Assembly (NCBI GenBank): GCA_017893485.1
Contig: CM030366.1
Location: 199,759,173-199,823,172 of the forward strand
Source: Hemerocallis citrina
Taxonomy: Eukaryota > Streptophyta > Magnoliopsida > Asparagales > Asphodelaceae
Reading direction: 5' to 3'
Length of the DNA: 64,000 nt
This document shows, piece by piece, positions 32,832-44,959 of the stretch. The notes under the pieces are model-generated. The model was not told the origin of the DNA. It worked only from the letters and a program-made list of their open reading frames with translations, and ran no database searches. The translations under genes and the position numbers were made by a program. How positions within the stretch are numbered: position 1 is the stretch's first letter; every line of letters begins with the position of its first letter.

Positions 32832-34460
32832 GCTCTTCTTCACTGTGCGAAAGAACGAGGCAGGGGAGAGAACCCGAATGCCTCTCCTCCCCTTCCTCTT
32901 TCTTCTCAAGGCCAAGCTCTTCACTCCGCTCGCCTCCAAAGCGGAGCTCTTCCCAACGAGTTCGGAGCTCACAACCCTCCCCTGGAGTTGCTCCTTGCAC
33001 TCACTTCAGAGAATGGGTCTCCCCAGCACCCCTTCTCCTAGGAATGGAGCTCCTCTTCAAAAATCTCCAAAACCAAACAGAATAGAGACAACTTCAGAGC
33101 TCCTCACCTCTCCCATATGCTGACCCATCCTCCCGAGCCGAGGAGCAGAGCTTCATCGACCTATCCCCTTCATCAACTCAATAAGCTTCTCCTCACGCTC
33201 GAGCCATCCGAACAGCCGAGCTACCGAACAGCTCAACCGAGCCTTCAAGGAACACTTCCTTCAAAACAGACAACTCAGCACCTCGGCCAACGGTACTGAC
33301 CCTCCGAGCCGAGGTGCCCGGGTACCGACCCTCGTATATGGCAAAAAATCGTCCCGAGGCGGTCTCACCGTTAGATCATCTCCAAATTCGCACTCAGGCG
33401 TGATGGACGGATCAGATCGCGCCATGTCACCACAAAACGACAAGATAACGTTTTCTCGAAACTCGTGCCTCTTGTCTCGTGATTCGCGCTATGATCGTGA
33501 TCAACCGTCCAGATCGAGCTACGTAGCCGGGATCTGCCAATCTACCAACCTGCGGAGCGGCAAAAATCTGCCTCAAAATCCGTGCTCGGATTCGCCGAAC
33601 AAAGCAAGCAGATGAAGAGGAAGAAAGAAAAAGAGGCTAACGGTCGGGGTCGGATCCGATACCCACGGTCCGACCCATACCCATCTTAGCTCCTTTACTC
33701 TTCTCCTTCTTCCCCAACACATCTCCTCTTCTCCACTGTGCGGAAGAACGAGGCAGAGGAGAGAACCCGATTGCCTCTTCTCCCCTTCCTCTTCTCCTCT
33801 TCTCCACCGTGCGGAAGAACAAGGCAGAGGAGAGAACCCAACTGCCTCTCCTCCCCTTCCCCTTTCTCCTCAGAAGTGCTGCCGATCCGAAGTGCTGCCG
33901 CACCGACCCTCGTTTATGGAGAAAAATTCGGCCGACCCCAGCTAGCCGTTGGATCATCTCAAAATTCACACTCAAGCGTGATGGACGGATCAGATCGCAC
34001 CACGTCACCGCAAAACGACAAGATAACGTTTTCTTGAAACTCGTGCCTCTTGTCTCGTGATTCGCGCCACGATCGTGATCAACCGTCCAGATTGCTCTTC
34101 TACAAGTCAAGCTCTTCACTCCGCTCACTTCCAAAGCGGAGCTCTTCTCCACAAGTTCGGAGCACTACTTTCCCCTAGAGTTGCTCCTTGCACTCACTTC
34201 AAAGAATGGTTCTCCCCATGGCTCTTACGAGGGTCTTCCCAGCGCCGCTTCTCTACTGTGCGAGAGAACGAGGCAGAGGAGAGAACCCAATTGCCTCTCC
34301 TCCCCTTCCTCTTCTCCTCTTCTCCACTGTGCGGAAGAACAAGGCAGAGGAGAGAACCCAATTGCCTCTCCTCCCCTTCCTCTTCTCCTCTTCTCCACTG
34401 TGCGGAAGAACGAGGCAGAGGAGAGAACCCAAATGCCTCTCCTCCCCTTCCTCTTTCTTC
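32832..34460 (+). repeat. 71-bp repeat family in three clusters
   Basis: The unit contains TCCACTGTGCGGAAGAACGA, GGCAGAGGAGAGAACCC and CCTCTCCTCCCCTTCCTCTT. One copy is at about 32832-32905, two at about 33725-33868 (period 71) and three at about 34243-34456. Open frames through these are repeat artefacts. Between clusters lie copies of the A/B module (33325-33449, 33903-34028, 34609-34733). Confidence 0.8.
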
Positions 34461-35860
34461 CCAGAAGAGCTACCGACCTACCGAACAGCAAAGTGGGAAA
34501 AAATTCTCCTCAAAATCCGTGCTCGGATCTGCCGAACCAGATTCATTTGCAGAGCAAACCAGATGTTCCCAGAAAGGATCCGAGGTGCCGATCCGAGGTG
34601 TCGGGGTACCGACCCTCGTTTTTGGAGAAAAATCGTCCCGAGGCAATCTCACCGTTAGATCATCTCCAAATTCGCACTCAAGCGTGATGAACGGCTCAGA
34701 TCTCGCCACGTCACCACAAAACGACAAGATAACGTTTTCTCGAAACTCGTGCATCTTGTCTCGTGATTCGCGCCACGATCGTGATCAACGGTCCAGATTG
34801 AGCCACGTAGCTCGGATCTCAAATCCGAGCTACCGAACTACCGAACCGCTAAGTGGGAAAAATTCTCCTCAAAATCCGTGCTCGGATCTGCCGAATCAGA
34901 TTCGCCGAACAAACAAGCAGCTCAAAAGCAAACAAGAAGAGGAGTGTTAGGGGTTAACGGGTCGGGTCGGGTCGGAGGCCGTTCGGACCCAAGCCCAAAC
35001 CGAACCAACCCCCCACGTCACCCTCTTCTTCTCCAATTCTCCCGCCAAAACCGATCAGAACAAAAAAAAAAAAAAAAACCCAACTTCTCCATCAACGAAG
35101 CTTGAGCCAGCCTCCTCCCCATGGTCGAGCTCCACCTCCGATGAGCTCCACCTTTGCGAGCTCCATCTCCATCGAACCGAGCTCCACAACGCCGAGCCGA
35201 ACTCCTCTCACTTCGACGAGCTCCGAGCTCTACATGAACGAGTTCCGAGGTCTCCTTTACAAGCTCCATTCGTCTCCGAGCACCACCATCGAGACCTCCC
35301 TTCGTGCCGAACCCCGCTGCCGAGCTCACCTCCGAGCTCCAATGGTGGCGAACCGAACGACCCATCACCAAGCTCCGAGCTCCGCTGCCGAGCCCCATGC
35401 CGAACCGAAGCCCCAAGCTCCGAGCACTACCTTCGCGAGTTTCGTTCGTGCCGGGCTCCAATACCGCCGTCGAAGCTCCGAGCTCCATGCCGAACCGAAG
35501 CTCCAAGCTCCGAGCCAAACCTTCTAGCTTCGCCACCTTCGGGAGAGCCCCACTCCCCCATCGCCAGCTCGGCCCATCCCCTTCCCGAGCTGCCTCCGTC
35601 GTCGAAGCGCCGAACTCCACTCCGCGCGACGAGCTGATTCGCCGAAGCTCCTCGCCGTGCCTCTTCCTCGTCGAAGTCTCGACGAGATTCACTCCGACGC
35701 GCCGAGCCCCTCGCCTCGCTCGCCGAACTCGCGAGTTCCTCGCCGATCGAAATCGAGCCTCCCACTGTCGAGCTCGCGATGACGAACAAGAAGCGAAGAG
35801 ACGCGAAGGAGAAGAAAGAAGAGAAGCAGCGGAGAAAGAAAGAAGAAGAAGAGAAGCAGC

Positions 35861-35900
<40 letters not shown>

Positions 35901-35920
35901 CCACGTGGCATGCCACGTGG
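35861..35920 (+). repeat. Long A tract followed by a 20-bp palindrome
   Basis: About 39 A (35861-35899), then the perfect palindrome CCACGTGGCATGCCACGTGG at 35901-35920, which contains two CACGTG G-box cores. Further GCCACGTGTCC phrases follow at about 36062, 36131 and 36202 in a ~70-bp tandem repeat (36060-36215). Confidence 0.85.
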
Positions 35921-36215
35921 CATCATCTCAGTGATCCGAACCAATTCAGCCGAAGGGCCGAAGTGCCGAACTCGTATTTGGAGAAAAAAAGAGCCCGGGC
36001 CACACGATCCGTCCGATCGTTCCAAAATTCGTGTCGCGACACGATCGACGCTCAGGAACGCGCCACGTGTCCCGATCGTGATCTGCCTCACGATGCGCGC
36101 TGATCTGATCATGATGGACGGCCAGAAACGCGCCACGTGTCCAGATCGCGATCTGCCTCACGATGCGTGCTCATCTGGTCATGATGGACGGCCAGAAATC
36201 TGCCACGTGTCCAGG

Positions 36216-36640
36216 TAATATTTAAATTATTTATTTATTTATTTAATTGTTTTTTTTATTTAAAAAATCCGAAAAAAATATTTAAAAATCGAAAAAATTA
36301 ATTAAAAATTCTAAAAATAATTATTAATTCAGAAAAAATTATTTTTAAATTCTGAAAAAATAATTATTAAATTAGAATAATTAATTAATATTTTAGATAA
36401 TTAATTATTTAATTCAGAAAATGAATAAAAAATTCAAAAAAATGAGGAAAAATTCAGAAAAATCTGGAAAAATCACCAAAAATCCAGAAAATTCTGAGAA
36501 TATTTTTGGGCATTTTACAAGCCCATAATAACACTGTTACACCCCGAGCAAGATTCCAAACTCCCTTAAGAACACCGATAAAATCCCGTACGCCATTAGA
36601 ACAGTTAAACTACTCCTCAAAGGCTGATTACACTCAGTCT
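36216..36640 (+). other. AT-rich segment before the 3' LTR
   Basis: Very A-rich, with repeated AAAAATTC/GAAAAA phrases, no ORF. The complete element has a comparable AT-rich stretch next to its 3' LTR (39600-39860). Confidence 0.6.
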
Positions 36641-36658
36641 TTAGGAGTGGGGGGCTCG
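36641..36658 (+). other. Polypurine tract of the gag-only element
   Basis: TTAGGAGTGGGGGGCTCG, directly before the 3' LTR. The same stretch is found in the complete element (minus strand, 39458-39475). Confidence 0.85.
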
Positions 36659-37319
36659 TGATATGGCTAAAAAATAGGATTAAATCGGGACCGTTCACAT
36701 CGGACTCGAATCTTAAAGCTCAGGGGCAAAACGGTAATTTCACATGCAAATGGGTCCGAAGCGGGTACTGGGTCTCCTTCTCACAGATCCAATAACCCGC
36801 AAACGGATCCACATCAGCTGGGTACGAGTTTCAACCCGCTACCAACCCGATCCGACAAGATACAATCAAGGTCCCTGATTAGATCTAAATCAACGGCCAT
36901 GATTCACAGCTATCTTTTCACTGGGGATTAGGGATTAAATTCCTTAACTGATTATAGGGGATATACCTTATCAGATTACATGCCTTATCTGATTACGGGG
37001 AATATTCCTTATCTAATCACGGGGATTACATTCCTAAAACCAGTCCCTAAGACGCCTATAAATACCCCTCACCCATCTCCATTAAGAGGTAATCAATCTT
37101 TCTCTAGTTAAACGCTCTTTCATAATCATTTCTGGTTACTGACTTGAGCGTCGGAGGGTGCGTCGCCGGGATCAACCCCGGTGTCTCGCACTTCCTTGCA
37201 GGTGAACGGCGGGAGTCAACGGTCAAGCTCCGGCGGAACAGGTTAGGTGTTTGCTATTCAGGTTTCCTACGAACTCACAAATTCATCTGTTTGCCCCCAC
37301 ACCGAATTTAGCGGCAACA
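36659..37319 (+). repeat. 3' LTR of the gag-only gypsy element
   Basis: 661 bp, read as identical to 29282-29942. Confidence 0.95.
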
Positions 37320-37949
37320 GAAGACATAACAATCATCCACCACACGAGGGGCAGTCACCAAAATTAAGAACACAACATTAGTAAAGAGAGTAAAGCGTTT
37401 GCACAGGAGGTAAACAACCCCAAAATACAAGAGCTAATAGGTACATAACAACAAAGACAGTAGAAGCCCAGAAAGACAAGGCCAAAACAAAAAAATGCCA
37501 CATTCCGGGCCAAACCAGCCCCCAAAACAGCTACAAGAGGACCTGGCAGACAGTAGCCTTAGCAAGCCCCATGCTCACAACTGCAAGAGAGAACGAAACC
37601 GAAAACATGATTTAGTAAGGAAGAGAAAGAATATGGATAAAAGAAGAAAATCATAGCCAAGACACAACATCAGAAGAAGAAAGAAGGAAATGTATATGGA
37701 AAAAAACTACCACTACCAACACAGCTAGAAACAATGGTAATAAAAAAAACCACAAAATGAACAGCCAGGACACCCTGGGAACAGCAGAACAAAGGGGAAG
37801 ACCAAGCAAATTTTTGGTGGGAGAAAAGTAATATAGAAGAAAGCTTGAGCTGCCACGTCAAGATTGCGAAGATGCAAGTTATGAATCTTTTTGTCCGATA
37901 AGTTAGAGGACTAGAACTTGGTGAAAAAGAAAAGATCATTTACGAGATT

Positions 37950-38162
37950 TCAAACTAGCCGAGAGGATTTATTGAAAACACAGTTGTTCCTTTCGGTCCA
38001 GATGATCCACGTTAACGCCATCATAGATAAGTCCCAGGATTTGAGGGTGGAATGGCTAACATAGAGATCCCTCCAGGTAGTCCACCAAGAGAATAAACAA
38101 CTAGGTCGAGAGTTGACCCTCCACGTATTTAAACAAATCGACCATAACGGTGATAGGGTCGA
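37950..38162 (-). pseudogene. LINE ORF2 C-terminal segment
   Basis: On the minus strand it reads LSPLWSICLNTW, WWTTWRDLYVSHSTLKSWDL and WIIWTERNNCVFN, the Trp-rich end of plant LINE ORF2 after the zinc-finger (zf-RVT) region. It continues from HHLFL-CS at 53828, across the solo LTR. The 3' UTR follows from about 37949 down to 37325 and then 29281-28427. Confidence 0.75.
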
Positions 38163-38794
38163 TGTTGTGCGTTCTAGATGATCTAAATAAATAGATAAAC
38201 TAAACACAAATTAAAACCTCGCAAGTGTATGAATCGTTTATAGAAGCGTAGTGAAAAGCAAGGGTCGATCCCACAGAGATTGTAGTACTTAACTCACTAA
38301 TCAATAAAACAAAGAAAAATGCAAATCATAAAGTTTTGTTCTAAAAGTCTGATTGAGAGATAAAAATCTAAATTAAGTAGCATCACAATTTGAGTCACGA
38401 ATATCTATTAAAGTAGTTGGGCTTTGATTTCCACCTGTAGTCAAGAATGCTAGGTCACCTTCTATACTACTCCAATTACTCATGTTTGTTCCTTTAAGGG
38501 CATGGTATCTACTCCTTAAAGTTAATGTTTCCCTAAGCCAAGAATTAGGCATGGTATCTACTCTAATTCGTTTTTTTCCTTAAGTATTTAGCATGGTATC
38601 TACTAAGTTGCACTTAAAGGAAGCATAGGAACAATGGAAACGAACAAACACTTAAAGTTCTAGAAATTGGTATCAGATCTAGATCCTTCAAGTTGATTAA
38701 ACCAAGAACCCCTAAAGATTCCTGTGTTACAAGTTATGGGCACGAGATACGGGTCGTCTCTATGCTCATATAACAGATTCAGTTTTATAATACG

Positions 38795-39457
38795 TGTTGC
38801 CGCTAAATTCGGTGTGGGGGCAAACAGATGAATTTGTGAGTTCTTTGGGGAAACTGAATAGGAGAACCTGTATACCTGTTCCGTTGAACTCTGATCGTCG
38901 CTCCCGCCGTGCACCTGCAAAAAGTGCGAGACACCGGGGTTGTTCCCGGCGACGCACCCTCCGACGCTCAAGTCAGTAACCGGAATTGATTATGAAAGAG
39001 CGTTTAACTAGAGAAAGATTGATTACCTGTTAATGGAGATGGGTGGGGGATATTTATAGGCGTCTTAGAGAACAATTTAGGAATGTAATCCGCGTAGTCT
39101 GATATAGAATAATCTCCTTGTAAACAGATTGGGAAAGTAATCTGATAAGGTATATTCTGGTAATCAGATAAGGAATTTTAATCCCTAAATCCCAGTGTAA
39201 AGATTGACGTGAATCATGGCCGTTGATTTAGATCTAATCAGGGACCTTGATTGTGTCTTACTGGATCGAGTTGGCAGCGGGTTGAAACCCGTGCCCAGCT
39301 GTGGTGGATCCGTTTGCGGGTTATTGGATCTGTGAGAAGGAGACCCAGTACCCGCTTCGGACCCGTTTGCATGTGAAATTACCGTCTCGTCCCTGAGCTG
39401 TAGGATTCGTGCCCCATTTGGACGGTCTCGATTGAACCCCTTGTTTTGACCATATCA
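38795..39457 (-). repeat. 3' LTR of the complete Tat element
   Basis: 663 bp. On the minus strand it starts TGATATGGTCAAAACAAGGG and ends TTTAGCGGCAACA. Confidence 0.95.
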
Positions 39458-39475
39458 CGAGCCCCCCACTCCTAA
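39458..39475 (-). other. Polypurine tract of the complete Tat element
   Basis: On the minus strand TTAGGAGTGGGGGGCTCG, directly upstream of the 3' LTR and the same as in the gag-only element. Confidence 0.85.
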
Positions 39476-39865
39476 AGGCTGAGGGTGGTCAGTCTTTGAG
39501 GAGTAGTTTGACTAACTCAGTGGTCGGTGGAACTGTATCGCAGTCCGAATGGGTGATTTTTGAATCCTGGAGCACGGGGGTAGGCTAGTTCCTCATTCTT
39601 TGATGCTCCGAAGCTGTGTCGAGTTTTTATCTATTTTTCCGGATGATTTATTTAATTTTGCGATGTGTTGGCTAATTGTTCGGGGGCTTTAACCGCGTAT
39701 TCTAGGTAATAATTGCTCGTTCGGTGGCTTAAAAATATTCCCCGAATTTTTAATTATTTCCTGGAATTTTTAGCTAATTTTCCCGAATTTTTAGCGATTT
39801 TTCGCAATTTTTTAAATAAATAAACCGATTTAAATAAATAAAAACCAATTTTTAATACCTATTTA

Positions 39866-41410
39866 TGGCGTGGCATCATCTAGGCCTTCGATCAAGATGG
39901 AGCGCGAATTTCGGAACGATCAGACGCCTCCTGCTCCTCGGATGGATTTTTTCCCAAAAACGAGGGTCGGCACTCCGTCACCCCGGCCCGGATGCGTTGC
40001 GCCGCGGTTCGAGGGGTCGGCGAGTTGGTTCGAATGGTCGGTACCTCGGTTCGGATCATCCGAGGTACGTGGCACCATCTAGACCGTCCATCTTTAGCGG
40101 GGATCCCAATAGAACGCTATCTTGTCGTTTTGTGGACGTGGCAAGATCTGGGACGTCCATCATGACGAGCGCGCTTTCCTACGAGATCCAACGGCTCCTG
40201 AGGGTCGGAAGGATTTTTTCCCAAAAACGAGGGTCGGTACCTCAGCACCGCGGCCCGGATGCGTAGCACCGCGGCTAGGGGGGTCGGCGACTCGGTTGGA
40301 AGGGTCGATACCTCGGTTCGGAGCATCCGAGGTACGTGGCATCATCTAGGCCGTCCATCTTTGGCGTGGATCCCCATAAAACGCTATCTTGTCGTTTTGT
40401 GGACGTGGCAAGACCTGGGTCGTCCATCATGACGAGCGCGCTTTCCTATGAGATCCAACGGCTCCTGAGGGTCGGGAGGATTTTTTCCCAAAAACGAGGG
40501 TCGGTACCTCAGCACCACGGCCCGGATGCGTAGCACCGCGGCTAGGGGGGTCGGCGACTCGGTTGGAAGGGTCGGTACCCCAGCACCACGGCCCGGATGC
40601 GTAGCGCCGCGGCTAGGGGGGTCGGCGACCCGGTTGGATGGGTCGGTACCCCAGCACCACGGCCCGGATGCGTAGTGCCGCGGCTTGGGGGGTCGGCGAC
40701 CTGGTTGGAAGGGTCGGTGCCTCGGTTCGGAGCATCCGAGGTACGTGGCATCATCTAGGCCGTCCATCTTTGGCGTGGATCCCCATAAAACGCTATCTTG
40801 TCGTTTTGTGGGCGTGGCGCAATCTGAACCGTTCATCAGATTCTGACGCGAATTTTGGAGAGATCCGACGGTGATTTTGATTCGGGAGGATTTTTTGCCA
40901 AAAACGAGGGTCGGTATCTCGTCACCTCGGTCCGCATACCTCGCGCTGTTTGCCGGGCGCGGAGTTGGGTATTTTTGGGCGAACTCGGTGGCTCGGCTTG
41001 GTGGGCCGGAGGCCGAGTTGTTTACTTGTCTTCTTGATGGTTCCGCCGTTCCGTATTAAGTGGCTCGGTTGCTCGGCTGAGCTGTTCGGTAGCTCGGCCA
41101 ACCAAGCCGATGGCAAGCGGTTTGGAAGGTCTGCGTGGACGGATCTGGGCCGTTCATTTTGCCACGCATCACGAGGATGGGGTTCAGATCACGAGAAAAC
41201 GCTATCTTGTCGTTTTGTGGGCGTGGCGCAATCTGAACCGTTCATCAGATTCTGACGCGAATTTTGGAGAGATCCGACGGTGATTTTGATTCGGGAGGAT
41301 TTTTTGCCAAAAACGAGGGTCGGTATCTCGTCACCTCGGTCTGCATACCTCGCGCTGTTTGCCGGGCGCGGAGTTGGGTATTTTTGGGCGAACTCGGTGG
41401 CTCGGTCACT
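39866..41410 (+). repeat. Tandem and interspersed repeats upstream of the antisense gene
   Basis: Three related units of unequal length (starting about 39866, 40070 and 40335, then 40740) each hold ACGTGGCATCATCTAGGCCG, the A/B module and a GGCCCGGATGCGTAG block. The last block is itself repeated three to four times at ~74 bp (40510-40735). A 407-bp direct repeat follows (about 40791-41002 and 41198-41410, nearly identical). No protein is likely. It is the 5' flank of the plus-strand gene at 41789 and so may act as its promoter. Confidence 0.85.
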
Positions 41411-41788
41411 GAGCGTTTCGTTCGATAGCTCGGCTCATTAGACCGGTGGCCGAGTCGCAACTTGTGTTTTTTGGGGAGTTCCGCCACCCCTCTCATACCG
41501 CCGCCTCTCTCTTGTAGGGCGTTTGGGATTCTTAGTGGGCCTTTTGGATTCCCAAGGAGGCCCGTTATCAGTTGAGGTAATAAGTTACCATTCCTTCACC
41601 CCTGAGCTCATTTCTCACTTTTCACTCTACGAATTCACTTTTGTTCTCTAAGTCCTCTGCTAGCGGCGCTCTTGCTCCACGGTGTTGTCGTTAGCTGTCG
41701 CGTGGGCCAGGCGATTTCAGGCGAGCATTCTCCGACCGTGAACGTCACTTCAAAGGTTAGTTTGTCTTTGCCTTAGCTTTTTCAAAGG

Positions 41789-43989
41789 ATGTCAAGGGTA
41801 AGCTCGGGTAGTGGTGCCTCGTCCTCGGGCGGTGATGGCGCCGGGGAGAGGAGTAGGGCGGAAGCTCGCAGGAAGGGGAAGCAGATGGCCGAACCGCTGG
41901 CTGTCGAGTCGAGGATCGGGAAGAAGAAGAGGACAGGGGAGACCCCGCCCCCCATAGTGGGGGTGATTGTGGAGAACCCGAAACGAGCTCCCGAGATAGG
42001 ACAATATCCTTCCGTCCTGTCCGGGCATTCGGGAGTCAGGCAGTACGAGGGTGATCTTCTGGAGAAAGCGATCTACGGAAAGTCGAAGATCGTCGAGGAG
42101 CCTAATCCGTTCCATCCCTCCGAAGCTGACGAGCTCATTTCGTCGTTGACCGAGAAGGATCTTCTTCGGATCAGGAAGGCCTTCGCTATCCCGTCGGAGT
42201 ACAAGCTGATGGTCGCTGGCCCCGGGGTGCGAGCAAACACTAAGTTGCCTTCGTCGGACATGTGCATGTTTGACGTCGACTCCTTGAACGCGGGACTGCG
42301 TTTTCCGCTGCACCCTTTCATACTTCAGATCCTCGGTTGGTATTGTCTCGCCCCTACTCAGTTCAGTCCAAACACTTGGCGTCATGTGAACGCATTCTTG
42401 CTTCAGTGTCACCGAGCCGAGGTAGCGCCGGATCTGTCAGTTTTCCGGGGCCTCTATCGGATAAACAGGCAACACGGCTCGGAGTACCGGTACTATTTGG
42501 GGCCGAGGAGAGGTGTTAAGATTGTAGAGAATCCCGACTCTCTTAAGGGTTGGAGGGAGAAGTATTTTATCGTAAGGGGCGAAGCGATTTGGCACATTCC
42601 GTCCCGGTGGAAGGTGGAAGTGCCGAAATTTGCGCGGGGCGACCCCGCACTATCTGAGGCCGAGGAGGAGGTAGCGAGGAGGATCACGGCCCTTCCGGTA
42701 CTGAGTTGGAGGGAGTTGACCGAAGAGGTGTTGTTCGGGTCCGGACTAAGCCCCATCGACCCGAGTACGCTCTTGACATCTCATTCATTTTTTTTTTCCT
42801 AAGTCTTCAATTCGTCTGTTTTGATTCGGTTTTCTCCCCCTCTTTTTTTTTTGTTGATGCAGAGTCGATGAAGATTGACTTTAAAGCTATGATGGCCGAT
42901 AGGTCCAAGCTGACCGGGACCAGAAAAAGGAAGAGGGCGGCCGAGGGTGCGTCTTCGGGTGTTCAGCCCGCGGTCGCCACTAACGTTGCTCCGCCTCCCC
43001 CGGCTACCGAGGTGCCTTCGGAGGTAGTGGTGGTGGAGGAGACCTCGGCCCCTGTCGCCCCGTCCGTGAACGAGGGTGTCTTTGATGTCAATGCGGCGCT
43101 GGCGCTCGAGCTTCCCCCATTGACTCAGAATGCCGAGGAAATCCTGACCGAGCAGCACAAGCAGTTGTTTGTGCCGAACTGGCTGGTGAGGAATCATGAT
43201 GGTTTCCTCGGCAACTCGCAGATGTCAATGCAGGTCGTCAAACACTTGGCGACCCCGAAGGATAAGGCCGCGCTGAATGCGGGGAGGGTCGGCGACGACA
43301 CTTACGAAGTCGCCCGGGGGCTTGTTTCGGTAAGTGTTCGCAAATTTCTTCAAGTTTGTTACTCGGTGCGTACTTCGTACTTATCGTTGTCTTCGTAGGC
43401 CACCGTTCACTTCGGCCATCTCATGGAGGCGTTCGCCGCACAGGAGAAGGAGCTGAAGTCCGCCAGCGAGAAAGACAGGCTGGCGAAGGTCCGGGCGGTC
43501 AAGGATCTCGAGGCCGAGCAGAGGCGGGCCGAGGCTCTGGACGTTCGGGTGGCCGACCTTACCGCCGACCTGAAGAAAGCGAAGGAGGGCCTCGAAGCGG
43601 AGTCCGCCAAAGCTGCCAAGGCCGCCCAAGATCTTGCCGCGGCATTGAAGTCCTTGGCCGACGAGAAGGCGGAGAGGGAAGCGCAGGCCGCGAGGATCCG
43701 GGCGGAGGTCGAAGCCGAGATTGAGGCAGAGGCGAAGAAACATATGGCTGAGAACATGGAGCGATCCTACCAGACGGCCCTGGACCATGTCCAGGCTCGT
43801 GTCCCCGGCTTCGAGCGAGTCGGTTATCGACTGTGGCCCGGGTCGCCCGTGGACGACGAGGAGGGGGATGCCGAGGACGAGGTCGAAGGCGAAGACGGAG
43901 GGGGAGAGGATGACCCGGCTAAGGGAGAGATCGAGGGACCGCCCGTCGATGCGTCCGGGGTGGGAGCGGAGACGCAGGTGGACCCTTGA
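41789..43989 (+). CDS. Antisense three-exon gene in the Tat element (gypsy-type transposon domain, PF04195-like)
   Basis: Exons 41789-42764, 42863-43329 and 43399-43989 give 2,034 nt (677 residues) with matching phases. The donors are GTACGC and GTAAGT, and the acceptors are GATGCAG and TTCGTAG. Residues 1-60 are Ser/Gly/Arg-rich. About 80-310 resembles the 'putative gypsy-type transposon' domain of plant proteins (FDVDSLNAGLRFPLHPFILQ, APTQFSPNTWRHVNAFLLQC). The middle is a low-complexity Pro/Val/Glu stretch, and the C-terminal 190 residues form a long Ala/Glu/Lys/Arg coiled coil (DLEAEQRRAEALDVRVADLT) with an acidic tail. It is transcribed opposite to gag-pol. Antisense ORFs of this kind are known from Tat elements; their function is unknown. 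A polyadenylation-like TGATAAATGAAAA lies at about 44076. Confidence 0.8.
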
Positions 43990-44151
43990 TTCTTTCGTTA
44001 ATCTTTTTGTAGTTTCTGTTCTGCTTTTTCTTCCGAGCTTTGTAACGCCTTTTGCGGACTGGCCACCGCTTTTTGATAAATGAAAAAACGTTTTGTCTTT
44101 GAAATTGTCTAAGTGTTTGGTTCGGTGGTAGGGTAGGCCCCCGTCACTACG

Positions 44152-44841
44152 ATGGCTCGGCGACAAGTAGAGCTGTTCCATCTATCTCTCGTGAAACGCC
44201 TTGAGGGCGAGATCGACCTGACGAGGAGGATGCTGTACAATATGGAGATGAAGAACGGGGATCTGTTGGCCGAAGTGTACCACTTGCGGATAGCCGAAGC
44301 CGAGCTATTTGCTAAGGAAGAAGAATTGGCTTCTGTTTTGGCCGAACGAGATGAGCTCGTGAAGAAGGTCGAGCATTTGCAAAGGGTGACAGTCGACAAG
44401 AGTATCGAGGTGACCCATCTGCGTCGTGTCATATCTGACAGCGCCGGATACCCTGGATCGGCGAAGCTTCCTCGGTTCAAAATTGTCGTGAGGGACGAGG
44501 CGCTGAAGGACCGGATCGTCGAATTGGAGGAGGAGGTCGCTCGGCTCAAGCCTCAGCCGGTGAGGGCCAACGTCCGGAGCACCTCCTGTACCCGCGAAGA
44601 GATCGAGCGAGGTATCACGTTCTACCAAGCGGCGTCCCGGACTCCCATCATCGGGGCGTCAGCCGCCGATGCACAAAGTGGTGTGGCGGTGTCTTCAAGT
44701 GGCGCTTCGGTTGGGGCAACTGTGAGGCTCAGCGGCGAAGGGGCGTCCCGGTTCGTCGGCCTGGAGACGAGCTCGGAGGCTAAGAAGCGCCGACCCAAAG
44801 TGTCGTTGAACCGGAGTGTCCCCCTTCCTCGGAGGAAATGA
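44152..44841 (+). CDS. Second antisense ORF in the Tat element, coiled-coil protein
   Basis: 229 residues, starting MARRQVELFHLSLVKRLEGE. Residues about 1-130 are heptad-rich (AEAELFAKEEELASVLAERD, VKKVEHLQR), predicting a coiled coil. The remainder is Ser/Ala-rich with a basic end (EAKKRRPKVSLNRSVPLPRR), possibly nuclear-targeting. I do not recognise the family. It lies 160 bp after the stop of the three-exon gene on the same strand. It could be a separate gene or a further exon of an alternative transcript. AATAAA follows at about 44912. Confidence 0.55.
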   Translation: MARRQVELFHLSLVKRLEGEIDLTRRMLYNMEMKNGDLLAEVYHLRIAEAELFAKEEELASVLAERDELVKKVEHLQRVTVDKSIEVTHLRRVISDSAGYPGSAKLPRFKIVVRDEALKDRIVELEEEVARLKPQPVRANVRSTSCTREEIERGITFYQAASRTPIIGASAADAQSGVAVSSSGASVGATVRLSGEGASRFVGLETSSEAKKRRPKVSLNRSVPLPRRK

Positions 44842-44959
44842 GCGGGTCATGCCTTCTAATATTTTGTTGAACTCGCTGTAGTAATCTTTTTTGTAAACTC
44901 GTCCAAGTCATTAATAAAATTGGGGTCGATTTATCCGAAGTGTCTTCTATTGGCTGTTC

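Larger units (their letters stand above)
29282..37319 (+). mobile_element. Non-autonomous gypsy element with gag only (TR-GAG type)
   Basis: 8,038 bp. The 661-bp LTRs (29282-29942 and 36659-37319) show no difference on reading. The TSD is GAAGA (29277-29281 and 37320-37324). A PBS and a polypurine tract are present. The only coding region is an intact gag; protease, RT, RNase H and integrase are absent and the remaining 4.9 kb is non-coding repeats. Gag, PBS, PPT and the repeats match the complete Tat-type element at 38795-52840, which could supply pol in trans. LTR identity and perfect TSD point to a very recent insertion. It lies in the LINE. Confidence 0.93.

Noticed and set aside
35018..36136. 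372-codon minus-strand open frame in the gag-only element
   Set aside because: It runs through GAGCTCC-type degenerate repeats and the 39-base homopolymer, giving a poly-Phe stretch. Several overlapping frames on both strands are equally open. I see no domain.
38664..38685. TTGGTATCAGATCTAG, resembling a copia primer binding site
   Set aside because: It lies inside the solo LTR, not after an LTR end, and no LTR of opposite type borders it.
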